Assembly: GCA_963709295.1 (NCBI GenBank)
Contig: CAVPVW010000004.1
Location: 1-64,000, forward strand
Source of the DNA: JBGPQJ01 sp963709295
GTDB lineage: Bacteria > Chloroflexota > Anaerolineae > Anaerolineales > Villigracilaceae
Length of the DNA: 64,000 nt
Reading direction: 5' to 3'
In this document: positions 9,644-18,486 of the stretch, piece after piece
Numbering within the stretch: the first letter of the stretch is position 1
Layout: each line of letters starts with the position of its first letter
The notes under the pieces: model-generated
The model's input: the letters and a program-made list of their open reading frames with translations, nothing else
What the model was told of the DNA's origin: nothing
Database searches by the model: none
Program-made: the position numbers and the translations under genes

Positions 9644-10293
9644 CGTTTGGCTCCGCGCTGCTGGATCCAGGTCATGGCCGCATTGATCAGGAAGGTGATC
9701 GAAAGCAGCAGCGCGCCCAGCGAAACCGCCGTCCCGAACTCTCCCTTGCTGGTTTCGAGGACGATGGCCGTGGTCAGCACCCGGGTCTGCCCGCGGATGT
9801 TGCCGCCCACCATCATGGAGGCGCCCACCTCCGAGATGACGCTGCCGAAGGCCGCCATCAATGCCGCCAGTAGCGGCAGGCGTGCCTCGCGCCACAGCGC
9901 CCAGATCATTTGCATGCGTGAGGCGCCCAGGCCATAGAGTTGGAACTGCAGCCGCGGGTCCAGCTGCTGCAGGGAGGCGGTGGTCAGCCCGGCCATGACC
10001 GGGGCGGCGATGACCGTCTGTGCGATGACGATGGCGGCGGGGGTGTAGATCAGGTGCAGGTCGCCCAACGGCCCCGAACGCCAGAGCATCATTGCCACGA
10101 CCAGCCCCACCACGACCGGCGGCAGGGCCATGCCGGTGTTGACGATGCTCATCGCAAAGGACCGCCCGTGAAATTTTCCCAGCGCCAGCCAGGTGCCGAG
10201 CGGCAGCCCGATCATCAGGCTGATCAACGTGGAAATGCCGGAGACGGCCAGGGAGAGCAGGGTTATTTCCAGGACTTCAGGATCGAGAAGCAT
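9640..10293 (-). CDS. tupB: Tungstate ABC transporter permease
   Basis: About 217-residue inner-membrane permease with five to six helices. It carries the ABC-coupling region FGSVISEVGASMMVGGN near residue 150, typical of TupB/ModB-type permeases. The start MLLDPEVLEI is preferred over an ATG 54 bases upstream because it begins directly before the first membrane helix, but neither has a strong ribosome site. The order tupA-tupB-tupC follows on the same strand. Confidence 0.8.
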   Translation of the reverse strand: MLLDPEVLEITLLSLAVSGISTLISLMIGLPLGTWLALGKFHGRSFAMSIVNTGMALPPVVVGLVVAMMLWRSGPLGDLHLIYTPAAIVIAQTVIAAPVMAGLTTASLQQLDPRLQFQLYGLGASRMQMIWALWREARLPLLAALMAAFGSVISEVGASMMVGGNIRGQTRVLTTAIVLETSKGEFGTAVSLGALLLSITFLINAAMTWIQQRGAKR

Positions 10294-10369
10294 GAGTTTA
10301 TGTTTTTTGGGCGCGGCACAGTACCGTAGAAGATGTGCCGCGCCCATGATTTAAATTGAGAAGGTGTGT

Positions 10370-11656
10370 TTACGGAAGTGTGGCTTCGTCCTTGCCGGCA
10401 TCGGGCATGAACAGCGGCTGGCCGAATTTTTCCGTGCCAAACTGGCCGATGACTTCCTGTGTGGCTGGTGAGATCATGAAATCCTTGAAGGCCACTGCGC
10501 CGTCATAGTTGTTCTTGGTGCACTTTTCAGGGTTGACCGTGATGACATGGTAGATGTTGAGCAGCGCTTTTTCGCCTTCCGCCAGGATCTCCAGATCCAG
10601 GGTGTCCTGGTTCGCCAGGTAGGTGGCGCGGTCGGTGAGGGTATAAGCCCCTTTTTCGGAGGCAATGGTCAGTGAGGCTCCCATGCCCTGACCGGTCTCA
10701 ATATACCAGGCTGGTTTTGTTGTCGCGGGGTCGAGCTCGGCAGCTTTCCAGATGCCGAGTTCTTTTGTGCTGGTGCCGGACTTGTCAGCGCGCGCGACAA
10801 AAGGCGCTTCCGCTGCCGCAATAGCCTTGAAGGCATCGGCTGCAGTCATGCCTTTGATGCCCGCCGGATCGTCTGCCGGGCCGACGATGATGAAGTCATT
10901 GTGCATGACCAGTTCGCGCTCCTTGCCGGAGCCTTCGTCCATGAAGGTCTTTTCAGCCGAAGGCGAGTGGACCAGCAGCACGTCGGCATTGCAATCCGTT
11001 CCCATCTGCATGGCAGCGCCGGAACCGACGGCCACCGTCTGCACGGTGTAGCCGGTCTGCTCCTGGAAAATCGGGACGAGCACATCCAGCAGGCCGGAAT
11101 CCTGGGTGGACGTGGTGGTGGCGAGGATCAGGTTGGGGTTGGCAGGAGGTACGGGAGCAGCCTGTTCGCCAACCTTTGCCTCAATTGAAGCAACATCCTT
11201 GACCCAGGCCTTGCCGCTCATGCCCGGCATGACCATATTGAACATGCCGTCTGCGATGCCGATCAGGCAGTCGGCGCAGGCCGTCACATCGGACAACGGG
11301 GCTTCATAGCTAAAGCCGTCGCTGGCAGTGAAGACTAGCGCGTTCGCACCTTCCTTGAGCCCGGCTTTCTCGAGGGCGGCATTCAGGCGCACGCCTTCGT
11401 ATTCGCCGGGTCCACTCTTCGGATGTTCGGCGGTCACTTTGACCACTTCCAAGCCTGCCGGGTCGGCGGTGGTGAGGGTCAATTCGTTGTTGACCAAGCC
11501 GGTGACCAGTAGAGATGCGCCAGCAGGCACTTCAGTGGCAGGAACTGCCGTCGGGACAGCAGTTGGCTCCGGAGTGGCTGCCGGTGCGCAGGCAGAAAGC
11601 GCTACAGCCAGAACCAGGAACAGGGTGATTAAAAAGTTGCGAGGTGTTGGTTTCAT
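10370..11656 (-). CDS. tupA: TupA-type tungstate-binding lipoprotein with an N-terminal extra domain
   Basis: 428-residue lipoprotein (lipobox LSACAPA, Pro/Thr-rich linker). Residues about 45-165 form an extra domain with ITGL/VTGLVNNEL-like start, VRLNAALEKAG, TASDGFSYE and a CxxC in TACADCLIG. Residues about 175-428 are the classical tungstate/molybdate oxyanion-binding protein: TTTSTQDSGLLDVLVP, GSGAAMQMG, NDFIIVGPADDPAG, ARADKSGTSTKELGIW and GMGASL. The extra domain is closely similar to the last domain of the neighbouring lipoprotein (14011-15451), including the CxxC. Ordinary TupA proteins of about 270 residues lack it. Confidence 0.85.
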   Translation of the reverse strand: MKPTPRNFLITLFLVLAVALSACAPAATPEPTAVPTAVPATEVPAGASLLVTGLVNNELTLTTADPAGLEVVKVTAEHPKSGPGEYEGVRLNAALEKAGLKEGANALVFTASDGFSYEAPLSDVTACADCLIGIADGMFNMVMPGMSGKAWVKDVASIEAKVGEQAAPVPPANPNLILATTTSTQDSGLLDVLVPIFQEQTGYTVQTVAVGSGAAMQMGTDCNADVLLVHSPSAEKTFMDEGSGKERELVMHNDFIIVGPADDPAGIKGMTAADAFKAIAAAEAPFVARADKSGTSTKELGIWKAAELDPATTKPAWYIETGQGMGASLTIASEKGAYTLTDRATYLANQDTLDLEILAEGEKALLNIYHVITVNPEKCTKNNYDGAVAFKDFMISPATQEVIGQFGTEKFGQPLFMPDAGKDEATLP

Positions 11657-11687
11657 TTTCTCATCCTTTCAAAAATATGATTTTGGC

Positions 11688-11735
11688 ACAAAACGGCAGA
11701 TACCCGGCGAAAGCAGTCCATCCGGCAAGCTGCCG
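11688..11735 (-). terminator. Hairpin between mop and tupA
   Basis: On the minus strand CGGCAG...CTGCCG, with an inner CCGG/CCGG pairing, is followed by TTTTGTG. It could end the upstream wtp-mop transcript or attenuate tupA. It is not recognisable as a Moco riboswitch. Confidence 0.4.
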
Positions 11736-11792
11736 ATTAACCCATGACGATAGTGGGAAGCAGAGATAATTCAATTCGCGTCATGATCCAAT

Positions 11793-12002
11793 TCAGTCCA
11801 CACCAACCATGATGTTGGAGGCTTTGATGATGGCGTAGGCCGGTTTGCCCACCTGGAGCCCCAGGGTCTCGACCGATGTGTTGGTGATGATGGAGACCAA
11901 TTTCTCACCACCGGGCAGTTCGATGATCACTTCGGTGTTGACCGCTCCTTTGTTGATCTGGACCACGGTTCCCTTCAGAATGTTTCGTGCGCTGAGTTTC
12001 AT
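11793..12002 (-). CDS. Molbindin-type Mop/TOBE protein
   Basis: 69-residue single TOBE domain: MKLSARNILKGTV, NKGAVNTEVIIELPGG, SIITNTSVETLGL and AIIKASNIMVG. Such proteins assemble into cytoplasmic hexamers that store or buffer molybdate and tungstate. It has a strong AAAAGGAG ribosome site and sits between the WtpB-like permease and the tupA gene, consistent with oxyanion homeostasis. Confidence 0.9.
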   Translation of the reverse strand: MKLSARNILKGTVVQINKGAVNTEVIIELPGGEKLVSIITNTSVETLGLQVGKPAYAIIKASNIMVGVD

Positions 12003-12039
12003 TTTTTCTCCTTTTAAGATTTTGTTATGAATTGATTTG

Positions 12040-12831
12040 TCATTGCCACTGTTGTTCCTGTCGAGGCAGCAGCGCCAATCGCAGGATAAGAAAAACCGTC
12101 AAGGCGATCACGATCAATAATGCCGCCACGGCTTGAGCCGCGCCCAGACCAAACCCCTGGAATCGTTCAAACACCAGCAGGGGCACAATTTTTGGGTGGT
12201 AGGAAAGGATCACCACCGCGCCAAACTCGCTGATGGCTCGCGCCCACATCGTCAATGCGCCGGCGAGCACGCCGCGCGAGGCCAGCGGCAGGGTCACGTG
12301 CCAGAAAGCCTGGAAGGGCGTGGCCCCATCGGTCTGAGCGACATGTTCCAGCTCCTCGTCCACCAGAGAGAAGGCCTCCCGGCTCATGATGACCAGGAAT
12401 GGCAGGCTGACGTATAGCATCCCGACCACGATGCCCTGCAGGCTGTCGGTGAAGACCATCCCGATCGGCTCCAACCCACGCCCGAGCAATCCGCGCCGGC
12501 CAAAGACCAGCAAGAGGGCAATTCCGGCCGCCGTGTGCGGAATAATGATCGGCAGATAGACCAGCGCCTCCACAAGCCGCTTCCCGCGGAACTTTCGCCG
12601 CGCCAGCAGGTAGGCCAGCGGGATGCCGGTCAGCGCAGCCAGCGCGGTGGCGATCAGTGCCGCTCCAAAGGTTATTTTGATGGAACGCTGCACTTCCGGG
12701 TCGGTCAGCGCCTGCAGGAAGGCTTCTGTGGTCGTGCCGAGCAAAATGCTGGCGATCGGAAGGAGTATGAAAAGCAGGAGCAGGCCGCCGAGCAAGCCAA
12801 AGATCAGGTCAAAGACCCGTTGGCGGCTCAC
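12040..12831 (-). CDS. ModB/WtpB-like molybdate/tungstate permease
   Basis: 263-residue ABC permease with about six membrane helices and the coupling motif MWARAISEFGAVVILSYHPK near residue 190. It starts with GTG, whose bases overlap the TGA stop of the binding-protein gene (GTGA). This is strong translational coupling to the WtpA-like protein. No ATPase gene follows directly, so partner energy is probably taken from the TupC-like ATPase or an unlinked one. Confidence 0.8.
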   Translation of the reverse strand: MSRQRVFDLIFGLLGGLLLLFILLPIASILLGTTTEAFLQALTDPEVQRSIKITFGAALIATALAALTGIPLAYLLARRKFRGKRLVEALVYLPIIIPHTAAGIALLLVFGRRGLLGRGLEPIGMVFTDSLQGIVVGMLYVSLPFLVIMSREAFSLVDEELEHVAQTDGATPFQAFWHVTLPLASRGVLAGALTMWARAISEFGAVVILSYHPKIVPLLVFERFQGFGLGAAQAVAALLIVIALTVFLILRLALLPRQEQQWQ

Positions 12832-13922
12832 CGTTCCTCCGCGGGAACACTGAGGGATTGCAATTCCGGCGGGATGTTGTCGTAACCATCTCCCAGGGGC
12901 GCTTCAAACATGGGGTGATGATTGGCCTCCATGATCGCACGCCCTTCCGGTGAAAGCAGAAAGGCGATGAACAAGGCAGCCTCGTCGGGATGGGGTGCGC
13001 TGCTGGGGATGGTGATCCCGTAGCCGATCCGCTCTCCGCGGAACTCGGGTTTGACGCTGGCAAAACGCTGGAAATCAAGGTTAACCTGCACTCGGTTGTA
13101 AAGGTCCTCAAACGCCTCTTCGCCCAGGTTGACTTCATCGGGCAGGCGCAGCAGTCCCAATCCGTGCTGGTCGATGACGCTTTCGTACTCAAAGGCATAA
13201 TCCAGATCACCCAATTCAAGCAGGGCAATCAGTTGGATGCTCGCGCCGCGCAAAACGAGGTGCGCCCCGGAACTTGTCTCCAGGATTTCCGGCACGGTGA
13301 TGGTCGTCAGGTCATCGTCGCGAAAGATCGTCGGCTCAAAGGTGAATTGCCCGTCCACGAACGATTCAAACATCCCGTATGATTTTGTTCGTTCCTCGTC
13401 CAGTGCCACTGCCATCAGCCCGCGGTATCCAGCAGCATCGAAGCGCGGATCGGGGATGCCGGTCTTCACATCCGGCCGGGAGAGAACCTCAACCCAGTTA
13501 TCCGCATTGATCTCATCGGCGTATTTGCTGTCTTTGTTGTACGCCAGTGCCAGGTGATTGCTGGCGTAACGGATGTGCCAGTCCGCAAACGGCAGGCCGG
13601 TGTCCGGGTCGTTCACGTCATACATCAGCATCGGGATGAGGGCTGCGTCGGCGGTGGCGACCACGTCGATCGGCTCGTGAAGCTCGGTGGCGTGGCGGAT
13701 GACCTGGATGCTGCCGTGATACTCGGGCAACACGTCAATGTCGGGATACTTCGCCTCGAAGGCCTTTTCCAGTTCGTCGAAGGGTTGGATCAGGCTGCCG
13801 GCGGCAAATACGACGAGAGGCGTTTTCTCCGTCCCGCCACCCGATGGCGGGGTGCCATTGCACGCCGAGAGTCCCAGCGCGAGGGCGACAGTGATGAGGA
13901 AGGTGCGAAGTAGAGTCGGCAT
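12828..13922 (-). CDS. WtpA-like tungstate/molybdate-binding lipoprotein
   Basis: 364-residue extracellular binding protein with lipobox GLSACNG. The core matches the WtpA/ModA-like class: VVFAAGSLIQPFDELEKAFE, YHGSIQVIRHATELHEPIDVVATAD, LALAYN, GIPDPRFDAAGYRGLMA and GDLDYAFEYESVI, with a late IPSSAPHPDEAALFIAFLLS. WtpA proteins bind tungstate and molybdate tightly. The gene is coupled to the permease at 12831. It is unrelated in sequence to the TupA protein in the same locus, so two binding-protein types coexist. Confidence 0.85.
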   Translation of the reverse strand: MPTLLRTFLITVALALGLSACNGTPPSGGGTEKTPLVVFAAGSLIQPFDELEKAFEAKYPDIDVLPEYHGSIQVIRHATELHEPIDVVATADAALIPMLMYDVNDPDTGLPFADWHIRYASNHLALAYNKDSKYADEINADNWVEVLSRPDVKTGIPDPRFDAAGYRGLMAVALDEERTKSYGMFESFVDGQFTFEPTIFRDDDLTTITVPEILETSSGAHLVLRGASIQLIALLELGDLDYAFEYESVIDQHGLGLLRLPDEVNLGEEAFEDLYNRVQVNLDFQRFASVKPEFRGERIGYGITIPSSAPHPDEAALFIAFLLSPEGRAIMEANHHPMFEAPLGDGYDNIPPELQSLSVPAEER

Positions 13923-13939
13923 GGTCTCGATATGTCGGA

Positions 13940-13990
13940 GTTGGTCGAGCCAGGAACAGTCAGTACCGACCTCCCGCCTACTCGACCAAC
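13940..13990. repeat. Inverted repeat, long loop
   Basis: GTTGGTCGAG and CTCGACCAAC flank about 31 bases in the 88-bp gap between the multi-domain lipoprotein and the WtpA-like gene. It may be an mRNA hairpin or operator. Nothing else is seen there. Confidence 0.3.
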
Positions 13991-14010
13991 CAGGCTTTTG
14001 TAACGATCCG

Positions 14011-15451
14011 TTATTTCGCTTCGATGCTCACCACATCCTTCGCCCAAAAACTACTTTCCATGCCGGGCAGGACGAGGTTGAAACTCTCGGGGGTATCGGT
14101 GAACGCCAGCAGGCAGTTCTCGCAGGCGCGGATGTCGGTAATGTTGACCTCGGTGGAAAAGCCATCCGCTGCAGTAACCAGCAGGGTCTTCGCGCCATCC
14201 TGGACACCTGCCAGGTCGAGCAGGGCATTCAATGAGACGCCTTCATAATCCTGGGGACCCTTTTTGGGGTGCTCGGCGGTGATGCTGAGCACTTCCATCG
14301 TGCGGAGAGCTGCTTCGTTCAGAGACAATTCCTGATCGACGAGACCGGTCAGGGTGAAGGTGGCCTCATCCGCAGGGACATTTGCAACAGCGCCAGCCGC
14401 TGCAGGCGGAACATTTACTTTAAGTTCAGTCACCATGCCGGCCATTTCGCTCTTTTCCAGGTCCGACCCCACCAGCCTCAGTGGGAAGTATTTTTCAGCG
14501 AGTGGATTCTTCGTTCACTTTGTGAGCCAGGAGGATATTCTTGTTGCGCCTGAGTTTTTCGATATCCAGGGAGACGGTGTAACCGTCGGAGGCGATCACA
14601 TCGACGGTGTAGCCGGCATCGGCCAGGGCATCGTTGAAAGCGATCCCCTCATGCTTGTTTTCATCGTCCACGCCGCCGACCAGGATGTAGAGCGGCACAC
14701 CCACCCACTCTTGGGCTTTGTCGTCCGTCCAGCTTGCGCCGTGACATTGCGGGGCGGAGCAGGATTCGATGGTGGCGCGGTCATAGGCATCCTCGATGCC
14801 GCCGACGGCCTTGAGTTTCCACTCCATCACCAGCGGTTTGACCTCCAGCTGGTTGACCCATTTCACTGCCCAGTGGCCGTCCGTGACCTGCTTGGGCTCA
14901 TCGCTGACGACAGTAAGGCGCAAGGTGCCGTCCTGCTTCGGGTCGAGCGGTTGGCCGTCGATCTCGTAAGCTACCATGGCAGTCAGGGGCATGGGATTTT
15001 TAAGTTCATCCCCGTTAGCCGGGTCGTAGGAGATAAACGAACCGTTTTGAATCTGGTCATACGAGAAGGTGATGCTGTAGCCATCCTCGGCGACGACATT
15101 CAACCCGTTGGTATCGTCCATCCCCGCCAGCGCTGCAAGGTCCTTGAGCGCCACTCCCTTGAATTTGGCAGGCAGCGTTATCTTGCCGGTGCTGCTCTTG
15201 ATGCCGCCGTAGCCCTCGGTGGCGGGCATGGCCTGCAGGTCGTCCATGGTCAGTGATTGGGTTCCCGCCGGGTTGACAATTTCCAGAATCGGAACTGCGG
15301 GCGCTTCCGTGGGAGGAACATCGGTGGGGGCGGAGGTTGGCTCCTCGACAACCGGGGTGGCTTCAGGGGTGGCTGCTCCGCATGCTGCAAAGGTCAAGGC
15401 GAGAGCGAGCAAAAGACCCCCAGCCAGAATAAACCGCACGTAAAGTTTCAT
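14011..15451 (-). CDS. Multi-domain lipoprotein, tandem Oxidored_molyb-like domains; frameshift
   Basis: Lipoprotein (lipobox FAACGAA) of about 480 residues once a frame break near 14510 is repaired; the second frame continues PLAEKYFPLRLVG. Three similar domains are visible. The first (about 55-200) has FKGVALKDLAALAG and EDGYSITFS. The second (about 200-350) has WVGVPLYILVGG and SDGYTVSLDIEKL and ends with FPLRLVG. The third (about 360-480) has GVSLNALLDLAG, AADGFSTEV and ACENCLLA. The patterns resemble sulfite-oxidase-type molybdopterin domains without their cofactor Cys, so the call is by resemblance only. The start follows GGAGAACAAC. Confidence 0.6.
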
Positions 15452-15485
15452 GTTGTTCTCCTGTGTGATCAGTGATGTCAATCCC

Positions 15486-16464
15486 TTAATGGATTGGAAT
15501 TGCTTCGCCGGTATGTTTCGTGTCATACCCGTGCAGCCCTTCCACCTCCCGGCGGAAGGATTTCGTCTGCAGGGTGTCGAGCATCGGCTTTAATTTTTTT
15601 AGCTGCTCGTCGGGGATGACCAGGTCGTAGCGCTCCTCGAAAAGCGGAATGAAATCGAGCCCGTGTTGATGCGCGGCCGCCTGGATGCCCAGCGCTGTAT
15701 CAGCCTGGCCGGATTGGACGGCGTGAGCCGATTCGCTGTGGGTGTGGACGAAATCCATGTACCCCCGGATCGAGCCGGGGGTGAGTCCGAGCCGCTGGAT
15801 CTCCCGGTCGAGCCACAGGCGTGTCCCGGAACCGGGATTCCGGTTGATGAATTTAACATTCTTCTGTGTCAAATCCGTGATGGAATGAATGCCTTTGGGA
15901 TTCCCCGGCGCAAGCAGCAGCCCCTGGGTGCGGTAGGCCAGGGTGACCATCTCCACCGCGCGGTCGGGGAACAGGTGGTGGACGTAGGAGGTGTTGTAGT
16001 CGCCGGTCTCGTCCAGGAGGTGCGCGCCGGCCAAATGGCAAAGACCCTGCCTCAGGTTGACCAATCCGTCGAGACTGCCAACAGGGAAGGTCAGCATGTG
16101 CAGGTGGGAGGCAAGCCGGGCGGACAGGGACTCGATGGCGAGGTCGTGGCTGCCTGAAAAGATGACGGCCGGCTTGTCGCTTTGGGGCAGGACGATGTCG
16201 TGAATGAGGAACGCCCCCGCCCGCGCGCGATAGAATTTTTCCGCCACTCCGGCCGTGATTTTGACCTCATCCAGTTCAATCAGCCCGGCGGAGAGCAGCA
16301 CTTTGACGTGGTGCTGGATCCAGGCCGGGTGTTTGCCAAGCTCTCTGCCAAGCTGGGTCAGCGTGGCAGGTGAGTTCATCAGCCTGCGCAGGATGGCCAT
16401 GCGCCGCGGATCGGCGAGCAGCTTGATCTGTTCAAAGGAATTCAGGGATTCGACTTCTGTCCAT
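15486..16464 (-). CDS. HTH plus periplasmic-binding-like domain regulator of the W/Mo locus
   Basis: N-terminal ArsR-type winged helix (IKLLADPRRMAILRRL, LGRELGKHPAWIQHHVKVL, residues about 10-80), then a binding-protein-like domain. That domain carries FSGSHDLAIESL, NRNPGSGTRLWLDREI and SESAHAVQSGQADTALG, the PF12727 type seen in molybdate/tungstate and cofactor regulators. ATG 16464 has an ideal AAAGGA ribosome site. It is one base out of frame with the domain; a surplus G in 16445-16447 would reconcile them. The alternative in-frame start at 16535 overlaps the likely promoter. The protein probably senses molybdate, tungstate or a related ligand. Confidence 0.75.
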
Positions 16465-16503
16465 AATAAATCCTTTACCCTTAAGAAAAACTTAATGCAA
16501 CCT

Positions 16504-16532
16504 AGTTTAGCATAAATTATTTTGAAATTCAA
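16504..16532 (-). promoter_or_regulatory. Promoter of the W/Mo regulator
   Basis: On the minus strand TTGAAT, 17 bp and TAAACT. Its position inside the longest possible reading frame is the reason for choosing the downstream start at 16464. Confidence 0.55.
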
Positions 16533-16538
16533 CATAAA

Positions 16539-16567
16539 TTGACAAGTTCACTCCACTATGATATAAG
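16539..16567 (+). promoter_or_regulatory. Promoter of the SAM riboswitch transcript
   Basis: Consensus TTGACA, 17-bp spacer and TATAAG, ending 18 bases before the aptamer. It diverges from the regulator promoter within the same 65 bp. Confidence 0.8.
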
Positions 16568-16585
16568 AACCATCACTTATAACAT

Positions 16586-16683
16586 GCTCATCCAGAGAGG
16601 CGGAGGGACCGGCCCTGCGAAGCCTCGGCAACCGCAAAATGTTGGTGCCAATTCCGGCAGACGAAAGTCTGGGAGATGAGAGC
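16586..16683 (+). ncRNA. SAM-I (S-box) riboswitch aptamer
   Basis: The conserved core is readable in order: GCTCATC (P1 5' side), AGAGAGGCGGAGGGA, GGCCC, GAAGCC, GGCAACC, GGTGCCAATTCC, and GATGAGAGC (P1 3' side). It binds S-adenosylmethionine and turns expression off when SAM is plentiful. The P1 3' strand (ATGAGAG, 16676-16682) is complementary to CTCTCAT in the terminator stem, so an antiterminator can form. The first downstream genes are a toxin-antitoxin pair; metH starts 1.8 kb later. Confidence 0.95.
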
Positions 16684-16702
16684 TGACCCGCTTATGCGAC
16701 CG

Positions 16703-16732
16703 TCGCCTCTCATGCGAGAGGCGATTTCATTT
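16703..16732 (+). terminator. Riboswitch expression-platform terminator
   Basis: TCGCCTCTC, ATGC loop and GAGAGGCGA, followed by TTTCATTT. Its 5' strand overlaps the antiterminator pairing with the P1 3' side. Confidence 0.85.
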
Positions 16733-16750
16733 GCGGTAACCTGAATATGA

Positions 16751-16773
16751 TATAATCTAGACAGGCTAGACAG
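16751..16773 (+). promoter_or_regulatory. -10 box and direct-repeat operator of the toxin-antitoxin pair
   Basis: TATAAT at 16751-16756 is directly followed by two copies of CTAGACAG separated by one G. Repeats overlapping the promoter are where Phd/YefM-type antitoxins usually autoregulate. A clear -35 is not seen. Confidence 0.5.
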
Positions 16774-16792
16774 TTATTGAAAGGAGCAATCT

Positions 16793-17041
16793 ATGGACGA
16801 TACCTGGCAAATTCAGGACGCGAAAAATAAATTAAGCGAGGTCATTGCGCGCGCTCAGAAGAATGGTCCTCAATTGATCACCCGCCACGGTGAAAAGGCG
16901 GTGGTCGTCGTTTCTTATGCCGAATATGAACGCCTGCGAAAATCACAGGGCAAGCTCTCCGAGTTTTTCAAGTCATCCCCTCTGGCTGAGATTGAGTTGT
17001 CCAGAGATAAGAGCCTGCCTCGCAAGGGCATTGATCTATGA
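16793..17041 (+). CDS. Phd/YefM-type antitoxin
   Basis: 82 residues. The N-terminal DNA-binding fold is WQIQDAKNKLSEVIARAQ, with ITRHGEKAVVVVSYAEYERL; a disordered tail (LAEIELSRDKS) probably wraps the toxin. It has an AAAGGAG ribosome site. The stop overlaps the toxin start (ATGA), the usual coupled arrangement. It sits between the SAM riboswitch and metH. Confidence 0.9.
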   Translation: MDDTWQIQDAKNKLSEVIARAQKNGPQLITRHGEKAVVVVSYAEYERLRKSQGKLSEFFKSSPLAEIELSRDKSLPRKGIDL

Positions 17042-17458
17042 AAGCCCTTCTCGATACCTGCGTCATATCGGAACTGGTCTCCAAACGACCCCACTCGAAG
17101 GTTGTTGAGCTATGTGGATGCACTGGATCCCGAGGATGTCTATTTGAGCGTGATCACCATCGGTGAAATCGTCAAAGGTATCGAGAAGTTGCCCTCCTCC
17201 CGGCGCAAGGCTGGGCTGCAGGCATGGCTAGACGACGACCTGCTCGTTCGTTTCGGGGGAAATGTGGTTCCCCTCGATATTGAAGTTTTGGTTGAGTGGG
17301 GAAGGATAACCGCACATCTCGAATTTGCCGGAAAAACCATGCCTGCCATCGACTCCCTCATCGCTGCGACAGCCCAGGCTAAGAAAATGACGCTGGTCAC
17401 GCGCAATGTCAGCGATTTTGAAATTGCGGATGTGGAAATCGTTAATCCGTGGGAGTGA
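17038..17458 (+). CDS. PIN-domain toxin (VapC/FitB-like), one frameshift
   Basis: The N-terminus MKALLDTCVISELVSK carries the first catalytic Asp. After a one-base frame change near 17090 the rest reads SYVDALDPEDVYLSVITIGE (second acidic residue), PAIDSLIAATA and LVTRNVSDFE (third and fourth acidic residues), ending VNPWE. All four PIN residues exist, giving about 140 residues, the normal length. PIN toxins cut RNA. Frameshift may be real silencing of the toxin or a sequence error; neighbouring essential genes have the same type of break. Confidence 0.85.
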
Positions 17459-17463
17459 TTTGA

Positions 17464-17805
17464 ATGGACGTCCGCGAATCTCTCACCCTGAACAACCCTG
17501 AAGAACTCCGCCGGTGGTTGCAGAAAAACCACCGGACGAAAATTGAGATCTGGCTGATCTTTTACAAGAAGTCATCCGGGAAGCAAACGCTGACCATTGC
17601 ACAAGCGGTGGAGGAAGCGCTGTGCTTCGGCTGGATCCAGAGCCGGCTCAAGCCGCTCGAGCCGGGGCGCTTCGCGGTCCGTTTTTCACCCCGCCACAAG
17701 GGAAGCATCTGGTCGCTGCCCAACCTCAAGCGCGTCCGCAAGCTGGCCGCACAAGGCAGAATGACGGAGGCCGGTCTGGCGGTCTTGCCGGAAGATTTTA
17801 ATTGA
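17464..17805 (+). CDS. YdeI/OmpD-associated family protein, C-terminally short
   Basis: 113 residues matching the first part of the YdeI family: LRRWLQKNHRTKIEIWLIFY, VEEALCFGWIQSRLKPL, RFSPRHKGSIWSLPN and GRMTEAGLAVL. Full-length members are about 180-200 residues, so the C-terminal domain is missing here. It follows the toxin stop by five bases and may be co-transcribed. It could be a truncated remnant or a small active variant. The function of the family is not settled. Confidence 0.7.
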   Translation: MDVRESLTLNNPEELRRWLQKNHRTKIEIWLIFYKKSSGKQTLTIAQAVEEALCFGWIQSRLKPLEPGRFAVRFSPRHKGSIWSLPNLKRVRKLAAQGRMTEAGLAVLPEDFN

Positions 17806-17841
17806 TAGGAATTTGTCTCTCTGATTTTGGAGAAAACCATC

Positions 17842-18486
17842 GTGAATCCAAACAATCAACCATTTTGGAAAGATGATATAGAAAATACCATCGCTATCAA
17901 GCCTTTTGCCTTTCGTATGTCCCGCTGGTATGCGAAACTCATGGTGGTGGTTGTACAACTGGTTGCTTTCTTAATCCCTGCTGCCATATTAGCATTATTA
18001 ATCTCCCCACTCTTAATGTATGTTTGGCTGATTATTGTCATTTTGATATATGTAAATTGGTTTTTTCACCAGCGAAAGAAACGTCAAGCTGCTCAAGATA
18101 TTGAAAATACCCAGAAAAAAGCTTTTGTATTAATTGGAACAACCAATTTGGGAAGTGCAATACACGTTGCTGGTCATCCACTCTTACAAAGAGATCAGCA
18201 AGTTGTGCTTGCTTTGGTTGATGACAGGCTGAATATTTGTGGCTATGAAGATCCTGCTCCATTAGATACGATTTATCTTAAAGACATTCAATCAATCCAT
18301 ACTGTTGTTTATGATGATGAGCGCGTTCCTCATATCGATGTAATTGACAGCGCGGCACAAGCGTTGCAAATCACATTCTCGTGGCATGAACAATTATGCA
18401 CATGCCTTTTTCGTCGTATGCGAAAGGTTCGCCCGATTGATTGGTATCATGTCATACAACAAAAACGTTTGCAATTTTCATCATGA
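17842..18486 (+). CDS. Two-helix membrane protein, unknown
   Basis: About 214 residues from the GTG at 17842, which has a GGAGA site eight bases upstream. Two membrane helices (about residues 33-75) are followed by a basic cluster (HQRKKRQ) and a soluble C-terminal domain of about 130 residues. The gene is clearly richer in A/T than metH next door, a sign of different origin. Family not recognised. Confidence 0.65.
   Translation: MNPNNQPFWKDDIENTIAIKPFAFRMSRWYAKLMVVVVQLVAFLIPAAILALLISPLLMYVWLIIVILIYVNWFFHQRKKRQAAQDIENTQKKAFVLIGTTNLGSAIHVAGHPLLQRDQQVVLALVDDRLNICGYEDPAPLDTIYLKDIQSIHTVVYDDERVPHIDVIDSAAQALQITFSWHEQLCTCLFRRMRKVRPIDWYHVIQQKRLQFSS

Noticed and set aside
11657..11792. Moco/Tuco riboswitch before tupA
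   Set aside because: The leader has a hairpin, but the conserved Moco aptamer sequences are absent.
17038..17458. PIN toxin as an inactivated pseudogene
   Set aside because: A single-base break is no stronger evidence of decay here than in pheS or grpE, so it is kept as a CDS with a frameshift note.
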